Shown in pieces: positions 20,472 to 28,540 of a stretch of 64,000 nt of DNA; within the stretch, counting starts at the first letter, position 1; every line of letters starts with the position of its first letter. Made by a program: the position numbers and the translations under genes. Source of the DNA: Trichomonas vaginalis G3 (lineage: Eukaryota > Parabasalia > Trichomonadida > Trichomonadidae); NCBI RefSeq assembly GCF_026262505.1, contig NC_067204.1, positions 26,009,300 to 26,073,299 of the forward strand, read 5' to 3'. The notes beneath the pieces were generated by a model. It saw nothing but the letters and a program-made list of their open reading frames with translations. It was not told where the DNA came from and searched no databases.

Positions 20472-20897
20472 TTACTTCATTATTCTCACTCTTCTTCTTG
20501 GTATTCGTGGTGGAAGTTGTTTCTTGACATTTTCAATGAACTGTACATTCTCTTTTGTCTCAACTTCTTTCACTGGCGGGTCAGGGGTCTTTGACTCGGT
20601 TTGTTTTTCAATGAAATTCACGAACTTTGCAATAAGCTCTTGATTCGTTATTGAAAGTACATCTGGCTTCTTTTCTTCTTGTTCTATTGACTTTTCAGTT
20701 TGAATAGAAGGCTTAACATGGCCTTCACCCTTGCCATGCACCTTAATGTTGTCGCTCTCTGTATTCGCTAATGGAACCTTTCTTTTTCTTACATATATTT
20801 TACCATCTTTACTCTGACTTACATAATAGAAAGGATGTTGTATTCCTCTGGCGTCATTTAATATAATAGACTCTCGTTCTGATTTTGACAAGCTCAT
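20472..20897 (-). CDS. hypothetical basic protein with FYV-KDG motif
   Basis: 141 residues. The N-terminal part includes PFYYVSQSKDGKIYVRKRKV, shared in pattern with the 78-residue protein at 18106-18342. The middle is acidic and Pro/Lys-rich; the C-terminus is strongly basic (PPRIPRRRVRIMK), suggesting nucleic-acid binding. It is divergent to the gene at 20943, with 45 bases between the two ATGs. It starts 27 bases upstream of the capsid candidate and could be co-expressed with it. Confidence 0.65.
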   Translation of the reverse strand: MSLSKSERESIILNDARGIQHPFYYVSQSKDGKIYVRKRKVPLANTESDNIKVHGKGEGHVKPSIQTEKSIEQEEKKPDVLSITNQELIAKFVNFIEKQTESKTPDPPVKEVETKENVQFIENVKKQLPPRIPRRRVRIMK

Positions 20898-20942
20898 TTT
20901 ACATCGGTTAAAGTTTTAATTTAGTTTTTTATCTGCAGTCAA

Positions 20943-21197
20943 ATGACTCAGACAAGCCCTACGGACAAGACCCAAGGTGTCATAGATGTTGAAGCATTGA
21001 AGAAAGAAATTCGTGAGCAAATTTTATCCGAACTGAAGGAACAAAAACAAGAACAAAAGCCAGAGAGACCAAAGAGAAAACTTAGTGAAAAACAACTAGC
21101 TGCATTAGCTGCTGGAAGACAGAAGAACCCACGTTTGCTGGCGAAAAAAGCTAGAGAAGAAGCAAAAGCTAAAGAAGCTGAAGCAAAGAAAGAGTAA
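20943..21197 (+). CDS. small Lys/Glu/Ala-rich basic protein
   Basis: 84 residues: MTQTSPTDKTQG..., a charged helix (VDVEALKKEIREQILSELK-type heptads), then KRKLSEKQLAALAAGRQKNP and an Ala/Lys tail. The K-L-S-E-K-Q-L-x-A-L-x-x-G-R block is a basic helix of the sort common in DNA-virus core or DNA-binding proteins; a DNA-condensing role is a guess. TTTTTTATCTG lies just upstream of the ATG. The next gene follows after 24 bases. Confidence 0.6.
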   Translation: MTQTSPTDKTQGVIDVEALKKEIREQILSELKEQKQEQKPERPKRKLSEKQLAALAAGRQKNPRLLAKKAREEAKAKEAEAKKE

Positions 21198-21221
21198 ATG
21201 GTTTATTTTTATCCGAATTAA

Positions 21222-22079
21222 ATGTATAGACAAATACCTTTAACTGTTGCGTTCAGTAGTGAAAACCCTGACGTCAAAATAAAGGGGAACAGAGTAACGT
21301 TTAAGTTTCCAACAGACTGGATTGTGAACATAAATGAAGAGAAGTACATTGGCATAACATCTATGTATATAACACGTGCTTTCAGAAAGGTTGACTTTAT
21401 ACTTCAAGTCGAGATAGAAAATGACGAACAGTCTTTAAGCGCCCAAAACATTCACATATACAAATACTTTAAAGACGATACAACATTGTTGCAATGTATG
21501 ATTTCATTTAATGAGATGTTCGAGAAAAAGTTCAATATTGAAGTACAAACTTTACAGCCTTTACGTGAGTTTCTTGCACAACTGAAAGAAGAAGGTAGTC
21601 AGCCACAACTTATAGACTTTCATTATGAATTTAATGAAAATGAAGATGGAACTCATGACTGTCAATTCATTGTATTCTCACCATTCAATGAAGTCGCTAA
21701 AAAGAAAGAAAATCCATTACGTATAAGATTTCAAATCTCCGAACCAAGTGATGATTTTAAGAATGTTTTCAATTATGATGCAATGCTTCCGAGGAAAAAT
21801 GAATTTTCAAAGATTGTAACACCTGGCATTTGGGATAGAAAGCAAGCAATACTTTACTCTAATATAGCCAAAGGCGTTGAAAATGAGTTCATTGGTCATA
21901 CAAGAACTTCACCACTTCCTAACCCTAAATACTATAAATTAACTGGCTTCAATCGTGAGTTTTGGATAGACATGTTCTCCACTCATGACCATAAATGTCC
22001 AGTGTTCTTACCTCCAGATGGGAAGGACTGTCTCTACATTGAAGCACAACTCTTAAACTCTACCATCGCAGTATTGTAA
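21222..22079 (+). CDS. jelly-roll-like structural protein (minor capsid candidate 1)
   Basis: 285 residues, beta-rich. The C-terminus has LPPDGKDCLYIEAQLLNSTI, echoed by LPKDGKDGLIIEMILIAY in the protein at 35741-36622 and by CLYIESKIANVTG in that at 32729-33505. I read these three as related structural proteins of the element. TTTTTATCCGAATTAA directly precedes the ATG. The 3' end faces the polymerase gene across 60 bases. Confidence 0.45.
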   Translation: MYRQIPLTVAFSSENPDVKIKGNRVTFKFPTDWIVNINEEKYIGITSMYITRAFRKVDFILQVEIENDEQSLSAQNIHIYKYFKDDTTLLQCMISFNEMFEKKFNIEVQTLQPLREFLAQLKEEGSQPQLIDFHYEFNENEDGTHDCQFIVFSPFNEVAKKKENPLRIRFQISEPSDDFKNVFNYDAMLPRKNEFSKIVTPGIWDRKQAILYSNIAKGVENEFIGHTRTSPLPNPKYYKLTGFNREFWIDMFSTHDHKCPVFLPPDGKDCLYIEAQLLNSTIAVL

Positions 22080-22139
22080 AATCTACGCTAGCTTTATTTT
22101 TATCACGAATGACCTCATTGCTGACAAAAATAAATGACC

Positions 22140-24764
22140 TCAGAACTTCAACTTACGAATAAAGCTTGTTTTAGTCGTTATTGAAAAGTTGAACTTTTCA
22201 GCAAAGCAAGGTTGACATGACTTACATAAGTCGAATGCAATCTCTTGACCATCATGAAGTGCTTTGTAAAGTTTCATTAAACTGAACTCAGAGTCTTTGT
22301 CATATGTTCCAACAGGTATGTGAATGTTCTTATCTTCATTGTAATAGCATTGTATAGCTTCAGGAAACATTTCATTAGCGGTTAAAGCAATAACATCTTG
22401 CTTCACGCCTTTCATTCTGCAGTGAAATGCAACTTCATTTAAATCGTTAGTGAGTAAGTCTATGTAGGTCTTCTTTCCACAGAAAATACTTTTATAAGCT
22501 AAACTTTGTTTTCCAGGTGTTATTTCTGCAAAGTCGCTATGAAATTGACCAAGGTTCTTTCCTATAAGTTCGCGACCATATCTCTTCTTAAACTCTGCTG
22601 CAAGCTTTGGGATGTCTTCATTATATAAGTGCATACTGTCGGTATCCTGGTAAAAGATTTGAAGTCCCATGTCCTCTGCAGTACAGAATACTTCATTCAT
22701 AATACGTTTTGACATAGACAGAATATTAACACCAAGTGGACAGAAGTTAAAGTGTCTGCAAATGCTTTTCGTTAGCTTGAAAATAGTTTTATCTGAACCA
22801 TCCAAACCTTCGAACTTCACTATATGGTTGTAATTTCTTATAGCATATCTTATAGCATCTTTGTCATCTACTATGGTTATTTTTGACTCAATAGGAGATA
22901 GAATAGTTTTGCCATAAATGCTGTTCAGAATGAGTTTTATAATTTCTTGTAAGGGGTTTTCTTCTTTCTTATACTTTAACCTTAACTCAAACAACTTCTT
23001 TACTTCATCTCTTATTCTCATATCTCTGTTTCCATCGTAATAGTATCCTTGCAACACTTCACATTTGACACCTTGATATTTTATGAGGTCTTGTAATGTT
23101 ATATGGTCAACATACATGAGACAGCAAGTGTTTGAACTTCTTGGAACGTTAAGTTCTGGATTTAGTTCAGGGTCGCAAACTATTAAATGAAAGTGTCTGG
23201 GTATACCAATCTCTGTTATCTTAATGAGAACAAAGAAGCCAGACATAAACTTTTCACCAATGGGTTCCTTTTGGTCGTCATCGAATAAATGTCTCATGAG
23301 ATACTCTGTGCTTAACATTTCTTCCTTCAATACTTTTGGAATTCCTTCTAAAGTATAAAGTCTTGCTATAGCTGAAGGATATAATGAAACAGTGTCGAAG
23401 TCAGCAATGAGTTTCTTTTTGCTCTTTTGTTTCATGTTATCTGACAACATACATCTTCCACCTTGAATGCATCTCGAAATAAATTCTCTTGGTTTATTTG
23501 AGAGGTCATAAAGATTTCCATTCGGGAAGTATACTCTGTTCTCAAACAATTTGTTAGCAATAGAACAAATACTAACGTAGTCATAAACGTTTAAATCAAA
23601 CTCTTTCAATAAGTCATTGCGGAACTTTACAAAACCTTCTCTTAAAATTCTTACATCTTGTTTGCAGTAAAACGTGCTATATTTTTCTAAGTCGAAGTGG
23701 TTTTCATCTATTCTGCAACCTTTGATGGAATCTATGTTCTTCATAAATGTATCTGCATCATGGATAAACTTACATGCTTCAGAAATGACACCAGTTCTGT
23801 TGTCATTTGCTAACAAAACACTGCTGTAGTAGTTATATGGAAATACTTCTTTCGGTCCTGTTTGTAAGTTAAACATAGCAGGAAATAGTTTAAGCTTCTT
23901 ATTTATAACACTGTAAGAGTCTTTTATAATAATTGCCCGTCCTTTATATAAACCAGTTATTTGCATTGTTCGTGAACCTTTAATGATGGGAGTTCCTTTC
24001 ACTTCTGTCATGTGTCTTAAGATGAAGTTTATGTCATAACTGAGGTTATGGAAATATATTAAACTCTTGTCAGGAAGTCTTTCCAAAAATTCTGTTGCAC
24101 AGTTTTGACCCCAAATACTTTCACTAACTGAACCATCTTCACTGTCATAACAGATGTTAAAAGCTTTATGAAAGCCATCCGTACTACACTCAAAGTCAGC
24201 AAAGAAAACGTGCTCAGGTATGAATTTACATTTAGCTTTATTTACTTCTTTTGACTCTGCTTTCTTCTTCAGTTGTACACAATACTTTGGAGCATATGTC
24301 AAATCTTTAAATGGTGCAAGGTTCTGTTTATATAAGTCAGTCGTATATGTGAAAAGTTCTCCATAAGAAATAGGTTCAAAATATTTGCACTCCCACAATG
24401 TTTTCATAACATCCCATAGCGGTGTAGTTCTATCCATGCGAACTACATATTTATCTTCTCTCTTTGTATATATTTTCATCTGTTTTTCAATGTTCATTCC
24501 ACCACACTCCTTCAAGATTTCTATATAGTTTCGAATGAAATATGTTGTCATTGGAAGTCTTTCATTTAGCATGTAGTGGTCTTCAACAAGAAGTAAGTCA
24601 ATAGTTCGAACAGTTTCACATTCTTTTGGTATGTATCTCTTTATTTCATTATGTCTTGAGTCATTGAAATAACCAATGGTAACATTAAATGCTATACCTG
24701 TTGCGTCAGAAATTTCTTGTACTTTACTTTGAGGAAAGTCTCTAACACGAATGACTTCTCTCAT
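22140..24764 (-). CDS. polB: protein-primed DNA polymerase B
   Basis: 874 residues. A family B polymerase of the protein-primed type replicates the element from its ends using a terminal protein. The 3'-5' exonuclease motifs are visible: ExoI FFADFECS (D190, E192), ExoII FHNLSYDINF (N240, D244) and ExoIII YCKQD (Y366, D370). Polymerase motifs are A DFDTVSLYPS (residues 455-464), B KLILNSIYG (610-618) and C YQDTDS (705-710). The spacing between A and B leaves room for the TPR1/TPR2 insertions typical of this group. All catalytic residues are present and the frame is intact. The gene starts 16 bases after the stop of the upstream minus-strand frame, suggesting joint transcription. Confidence 0.97.
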   Translation of the reverse strand: MREVIRVRDFPQSKVQEISDATGIAFNVTIGYFNDSRHNEIKRYIPKECETVRTIDLLLVEDHYMLNERLPMTTYFIRNYIEILKECGGMNIEKQMKIYTKREDKYVVRMDRTTPLWDVMKTLWECKYFEPISYGELFTYTTDLYKQNLAPFKDLTYAPKYCVQLKKKAESKEVNKAKCKFIPEHVFFADFECSTDGFHKAFNICYDSEDGSVSESIWGQNCATEFLERLPDKSLIYFHNLSYDINFILRHMTEVKGTPIIKGSRTMQITGLYKGRAIIIKDSYSVINKKLKLFPAMFNLQTGPKEVFPYNYYSSVLLANDNRTGVISEACKFIHDADTFMKNIDSIKGCRIDENHFDLEKYSTFYCKQDVRILREGFVKFRNDLLKEFDLNVYDYVSICSIANKLFENRVYFPNGNLYDLSNKPREFISRCIQGGRCMLSDNMKQKSKKKLIADFDTVSLYPSAIARLYTLEGIPKVLKEEMLSTEYLMRHLFDDDQKEPIGEKFMSGFFVLIKITEIGIPRHFHLIVCDPELNPELNVPRSSNTCCLMYVDHITLQDLIKYQGVKCEVLQGYYYDGNRDMRIRDEVKKLFELRLKYKKEENPLQEIIKLILNSIYGKTILSPIESKITIVDDKDAIRYAIRNYNHIVKFEGLDGSDKTIFKLTKSICRHFNFCPLGVNILSMSKRIMNEVFCTAEDMGLQIFYQDTDSMHLYNEDIPKLAAEFKKRYGRELIGKNLGQFHSDFAEITPGKQSLAYKSIFCGKKTYIDLLTNDLNEVAFHCRMKGVKQDVIALTANEMFPEAIQCYYNEDKNIHIPVGTYDKDSEFSLMKLYKALHDGQEIAFDLCKSCQPCFAEKFNFSITTKTSFIRKLKF

Positions 24765-24780
24765 GTGGTCAATAGTTTCT

Positions 24781-25647
24781 TCATTTACTCCAGCCTGAAT
24801 GCAAGCATAAACGAAGCAAGTTATCTTCTGTCATAAGTGTTGCAGTTCTTTTGTTCAGTTCATTGAAGATTTGGTAGCGTTCAAGATTTATAGGTAATGT
24901 GCAAAGATACTTCCAGAACTGACCGCTTCTCTTCTTATAAAACTTCTTTTCACCATTATCTTTCCAAAAGCTTTCTATAAGTGCTGGGTTTCCTGTTTGC
25001 TTAAGAGCTTCCAAAATGGCTTTCTGGTCATTTGTCAGTGTGCTTTCATCTCTATATGGTCTCTTTTTTGGTTTGCCTTTCTTTACATCTGACATCGTTA
25101 AGCCTTCATATTCTGTTAAATCATACATCTTTATTTCGGTAAGATTCTTTATGTTTGTCAAGAAGAAGTCATAGTGCATTTCAACAATACCTGCAGCATT
25201 TGCTTCTATCTCTGATATAAAGTTCTCCTTCAAGAGCTGATGTAGTAATGTTCCAATATTATTGAGGTTTAACGTAGAACATTCATACTTTCCACCAAGT
25301 TTATAACATACCATCCATCTCTGTTGGGAGTTTATTTTAATTTTCTCTAAGAGTCTCATGAAAACCTTACCGAAATGTTTGTGTAAGTAGTCTCTGTTTG
25401 GTTCATCTAAAGCTTCGATGTTAAAGTCAATGAGTCTATTGCCTGACTTCACATTTCTCTTCCTATTCTCTTCATCTTTCTTTAACCATCTCTCACCTTC
25501 TTTTGGTTTGTCGTCAATGGAACGAATGACATTATTAGCTTTGCGAACTTGTTCTATAGCACTTTTAAACATCTCTCTTCTCTGTTGTTTCAGTGTGTCG
25601 TCTCTCTTTCGTGTTTCACCAACGTTTGCATTTGTTATGTCAAACAT
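24781..25647 (-). CDS. terminal-protein candidate, main part (gene split by duplication)
   Basis: 288 residues, basic, directly upstream of polB, with N-terminal MFDITNANVGETRKRDDTLK. The same MFDITNANVG motif ends the frame at 25652-25951, showing that the two were one gene of ~370 residues before a diverged tandem duplication with 58-base offset shifted the frame. There is no recognised domain. Its position immediately upstream of a protein-primed polymerase, high charge and lack of any other candidate make it a possible terminal protein, but this is inference. Translation from the ATG at 25647 could still give this 288-residue part. Confidence 0.5.
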   Translation of the reverse strand: MFDITNANVGETRKRDDTLKQQRREMFKSAIEQVRKANNVIRSIDDKPKEGERWLKKDEENRKRNVKSGNRLIDFNIEALDEPNRDYLHKHFGKVFMRLLEKIKINSQQRWMVCYKLGGKYECSTLNLNNIGTLLHQLLKENFISEIEANAAGIVEMHYDFFLTNIKNLTEIKMYDLTEYEGLTMSDVKKGKPKKRPYRDESTLTNDQKAILEALKQTGNPALIESFWKDNGEKKFYKKRSGQFWKYLCTLPINLERYQIFNELNKRTATLMTEDNLLRLCLHSGWSK

Positions 25648-25730
25648 CTCTTCACTTCATGGTACAGCTTTCTTGACCAACGTTTGCATTTGTTATGTCA
25701 AACATTTCTCTTCTTACTTCATGAGGTACT
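25619..25730. repeat. diverged tandem duplication, 58-bp offset
   Basis: CCAACGTTTGCATTTGTTAT starts at 25619 and again at 25677, each followed by similar but diverged text (CATCTCTTCACTTCATGG against CATTTCTCTTCTTACTTCAT). 58 is not a multiple of three, so it breaks the reading frame of the gene across it. Confidence 0.8.
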
Positions 25731-25951
25731 GAACGTCTATGATATAAGTCAATAGCAACGTCATTTAAAGGAAAAGTTTTGTTATTAATGTAATCATGAA
25801 TTCTATCATAAGTTATTTCACCATTATAGTCATTGAGGATGTCAGCGAGTGCCTTTTTGTTTGTTGTGTAATGCTTTGCAACATCTATATTAGCTTCTGT
25901 AAGAAGTTGTTTTATTTCCGAGTGTTCTAACTTAGACAACTTCCGATACAT
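25652..25951 (-). pseudogene. terminal-protein candidate, N-terminal part (SAP-like)
   Basis: 99 codons. MYRKLSKLEHSEIKQLLTEA... to NNKTFPLNDVAIDLYHRRSV forms a helical domain resembling a SAP-like or small DNA-binding fold (weak). It ends in REMFDITNANVG and then a short out-of-frame tail caused by the 58-bp duplication. TTTTTTTATTTCC precedes the ATG. It is best read as the severed N-terminus of the 24781-25647 protein. Confidence 0.5.
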
Positions 25952-26079
25952 CTTTAGTAGGAAATAAAAAAAATATTTTTTGAAAAAATTAGATTAGATT
26001 TTTTTAAGTTATTTTTCAAAATAATTTAATATTTTTATTTTAATGAAACACATGCAAGATTGCAAGTTCTTTTCATACA

Positions 26080-26514
26080 ATGCTCTCGCTAACTGCCATC
26101 AAGAATGAGTTCAATGGTTCAAACGTTAATGTTATCTTTAACAAGAAGTTTGTGAAAGAATCTAAGTTTGGTCAGTATGTCAGACCATTAGCTATTGTCA
26201 TTGACCGCAAACGTTATACTTCACAAGAGTTAGCAGTAGTTTTGAAACAAAAGGGTTTCTTCGTGAATGTCAAAGATACTCATTATACTATTATAAAGAA
26301 CTCCAACATTGACTTCTTCAGTATTGCTATGAATCTTTCCGAACAGAAAGAATATAAGAAGGGTGAAACAAATGTGAAATATTATTCTTCATCTCTGAAA
26401 ACAATAACGAACAAAGATGTTATACAAAAGTTCTTACCAAAGGTTGAAGAAGCTTCTATTGACATTGACGAAGGAAGTGAAATGGTTGAAGAAATTGACC
26501 CTGAAGCTATTTAA
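26080..26514 (+). CDS. hypothetical protein, 144 aa
   Basis: MLSLTAIKNEFNGSNVNVIF... with an alternating beta/alpha pattern up to residue ~115 and an acidic C-terminus (EEASIDIDEGSEMVEEIDPE). An acidic tail after a compact basic domain is common in single-stranded-DNA-binding proteins, which a protein-primed replicon would need, but no motif proves that. It is divergent to the terminal-protein candidate gene, with 128 bases between the ATGs. Confidence 0.6.
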   Translation: MLSLTAIKNEFNGSNVNVIFNKKFVKESKFGQYVRPLAIVIDRKRYTSQELAVVLKQKGFFVNVKDTHYTIIKNSNIDFFSIAMNLSEQKEYKKGETNVKYYSSSLKTITNKDVIQKFLPKVEEASIDIDEGSEMVEEIDPEAI

Positions 26515-26532
26515 CCAAAAATATATTTTTGG

Positions 26533-26748
26533 TTAGTCTTCATATCGATATTTTACAACAATTCCCCAATGTATAAACTTTTCATACGCTTTTTCATAAG
26601 CTTTATATACCTTCAGAAATTTTGCATAATCTTTAGAAGCATTTAGATATTGTTTAAATGCTTTGTATGTCTTCAGAAATTTTGCATAATCTTTTACATG
26701 TTGTTCGTTCTCTTCTTCTGTCATGAGTTCCGAATATTCTAAATTCAT
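26533..26748 (-). CDS. small protein with internal duplication
   Basis: 71 residues. KDYAKFLKTYKAFKQY and KDYAKFLKVYKAYEKAY are two copies of one ~20-residue helical unit, duplicated at DNA level too (TTCAGAAATTTTGCATAATC twice). Tyr/Lys-rich, amphipathic. Function unknown. TTTTATCTCATATG precedes the ATG. Confidence 0.5.
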   Translation of the reverse strand: MNLEYSELMTEEENEQHVKDYAKFLKTYKAFKQYLNASKDYAKFLKVYKAYEKAYEKFIHWGIVVKYRYED

Positions 26749-26803
26749 GTTCTTTCATATGAGATAAAATTTTATAAAAAAAATAAAATTAGCTTAGATT
26801 TTT

Positions 26804-27631
26804 TTATTCTTCCTCTTTGAAGTTATCGAAATATTCTGTTATTTTTTCCTTCAGTAATGTTAAGTCTTCTTTGAATGTAAGTATTGTGCAACCTTTGATG
26901 TCATAGTGTGTTTGAGGAAGAGTATTTTTGACAATTTCCTTTATTTGCTCATTCGGTGTCATTGAAATCGGTAAGTTTTCACGATAGAACCAGTTTCTGT
27001 CAGATTTGTAAATCTTAGCAAGGTCATAAAAGCTTTTGTTGTTTCTTCTGACTAAATGCAACATAACCATATCTTTATCTTCTTCTTTCTCCAACTCTTC
27101 AGTATATATCATATACTTATAACTCTTTTCCTTTCCTTTTGGTACTGAACGTGGTATTCTTTTCTGTATGCTTTTGTCTTTGGATTCAATGACTTCATCT
27201 TTTGCTTGAAGTTTCTTTTCCATCTCTCCACGTTCTGCTTTATATAGTTCATCTAACATCATGAAAATATAACAAGCATAACGAGGTGAAGCCCACATTG
27301 CTACAGCATTTACTAAAAGTCTATGAACATAATAACCTTTCAAACCAGGAGCCAAATTTTTACGATTTTCGTACGGAATCTCTTCTCTCGGTTTTCCGAG
27401 GGAAGCAATCATATGAGGAAATTCTTCTAAAAGTTCTTTTGTCTGTTGGTTTTCAAACCAATGATATGCTTGCTTTGTAGAATGAAGAGCGTTCAAAATA
27501 CTTTGCATTTGGTACATGTCATCTTTGACTGAACGAATGAGACGTAACTGTTTGTTATACTGTATGTACTCGTATTCTTCATTTATGGCTTCATGGACTA
27601 TAACTGTTGTTGTGTTCTCTAATGTTGACAT
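26804..27631 (-). CDS. KilA-N/Bro-like DNA-binding protein
   Basis: 275 residues from the ATG at 27631 (MSTLENTTTVIVHEA); an earlier in-frame ATG at 27721 would translate leader-like sequence and is less likely. Residues ~90-130 contain APGLKGYYVHRLLVNAVAMW followed by ASPRYACYIFMMLDELY, the KilA-N signature (G-x-Y-V-H...A-x-W-x-S-P-x-[FY]). A charged coil and a second domain with basic and aromatic residues follow. KilA-N proteins of large DNA viruses, phages and Polintons bind DNA and often regulate expression. TTTTATTTTGTATG lies upstream, as for the 28332 gene. Confidence 0.75.
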   Translation of the reverse strand: MSTLENTTTVIVHEAINEEYEYIQYNKQLRLIRSVKDDMYQMQSILNALHSTKQAYHWFENQQTKELLEEFPHMIASLGKPREEIPYENRKNLAPGLKGYYVHRLLVNAVAMWASPRYACYIFMMLDELYKAERGEMEKKLQAKDEVIESKDKSIQKRIPRSVPKGKEKSYKYMIYTEELEKEEDKDMVMLHLVRRNNKSFYDLAKIYKSDRNWFYRENLPISMTPNEQIKEIVKNTLPQTHYDIKGCTILTFKEDLTLLKEKITEYFDNFKEEE

Positions 27632-27720
27632 ATCTGTCTTTACATACAAAATAAAAAAAAATATTTTATAAAAAATTAGCGTTATTTTCTTACTTTCACA
27701 AAAGACCAAAAATAAACGCA

Positions 27721-28332
27721 TTACATGTATTTTTCAGCAACTTCGTCAAATAATTTTATAGCTTTACCTATCTCATCTACTTCAAACGTTTCTTTACCTT
27801 TCGTGGGAGCACCATACATTTTCTCAAAAACTTCAAGCAGTTCTGTTTCAGCAGCTCTCATATCATTAACAAACACAACCTTGACTCTATTGACTGTACT
27901 GTCATATCTTTGAGTTATATTATATGTCCTTCCTATCTTATATCTTTTTGTGTTGAAGTCCTTCGGTTTCTGAACGATATAAAGTAAGCCTTCACTGCAA
28001 CGTTCTGAGTCGAATGAACCATATGTTATGAAGTTATATCCAACAACTGGGTCAATCCATAGAAGAATTATTGGTATAAGACTTTTGTCAATGAGATATG
28101 CTGTGGTTCCATAGAATCTTACCGATATCATGAGCTCAGGATTTCTTGTCAAAATTTTCTGAGTTGAAGCATTTCTAACCCAGTCGTTTGTTTTCTTTCC
28201 AGATGGAGATATAATGTCTGACAAAGAATATTTGTTGTATTTCTTTGAGTATCTTACGTTTAAATCACCAATTCTAACCAATTTGGTGTTATTGTCTATC
28301 TTTCTAACTGTTTCAAACTCAATGTTTGTCAT
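27721..28332 (-). CDS. KilA-N-like plus T5orf172 (GIY-YIG-like) domain protein
   Basis: 203 residues. The N-terminal half (SLSDIISPSGKKTNDWVRNA) has the layout of a KilA-N/Bro N-terminal domain. The C-terminal half, EGLLYIVQKPKDFNTKRYKI then GRTYNITQRY, matches the T5orf172 domain, a GIY-YIG nuclease relative (LLYIV...KIGRT.N...RY) that often follows KilA-N in viral proteins. The Arg of GRT and a downstream Glu (AAETELLEVFE) could be the nuclease residues. The leader TTTTTATCTTGTATGTAAGA is close to that of the preceding KilA-N gene, so both are probably co-regulated. Confidence 0.75.
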   Translation of the reverse strand: MTNIEFETVRKIDNNTKLVRIGDLNVRYSKKYNKYSLSDIISPSGKKTNDWVRNASTQKILTRNPELMISVRFYGTTAYLIDKSLIPIILLWIDPVVGYNFITYGSFDSERCSEGLLYIVQKPKDFNTKRYKIGRTYNITQRYDSTVNRVKVVFVNDMRAAETELLEVFEKMYGAPTKGKETFEVDEIGKAIKLFDEVAEKYM

Positions 28333-28422
28333 TTTCTGTTCTTACATACAAGATAAAAATTTTTTTTTTAAAAAAACTAACTTTATTTTTTCTATCTTAC
28401 GGAAATTCATGAAAATTCACGA

Positions 28423-28494
28423 GACCCAAAGGGTCAGAGCCGCAAAGCGGCGAGGGTGAAAAAACAGGTGAAAAAAGAGGTGAAATCTCACCTC
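28423..28494. terminator. paired GC hairpins plus palindrome (middle)
   Basis: GACCC-AAA-GGGTC (28423-28435), GCCGC-AAA-GCGGC (28439-28451) and GAGGTGA-AATC-TCACCTC (28477-28494), with GGTGAAAAAA-type direct repeats between. They lie between the integrase stop (28541, minus) and the next gene start (28332). This is the same module as at 18009-18079 in opposite orientation. Confidence 0.55.
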
Positions 28495-28540
28495 TTCACC
28501 TATAATATATTTTTGTCTGATTTACATCCAACGAAAAAGT

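Noticed and set aside
27632-27721. Upstream 30 codons of the KilA-N gene
   Set aside because: The text (poly-Phe, Tyr, Ile) is leader DNA containing the TTTTATTTT start motif; ATG 27631 follows it directly.
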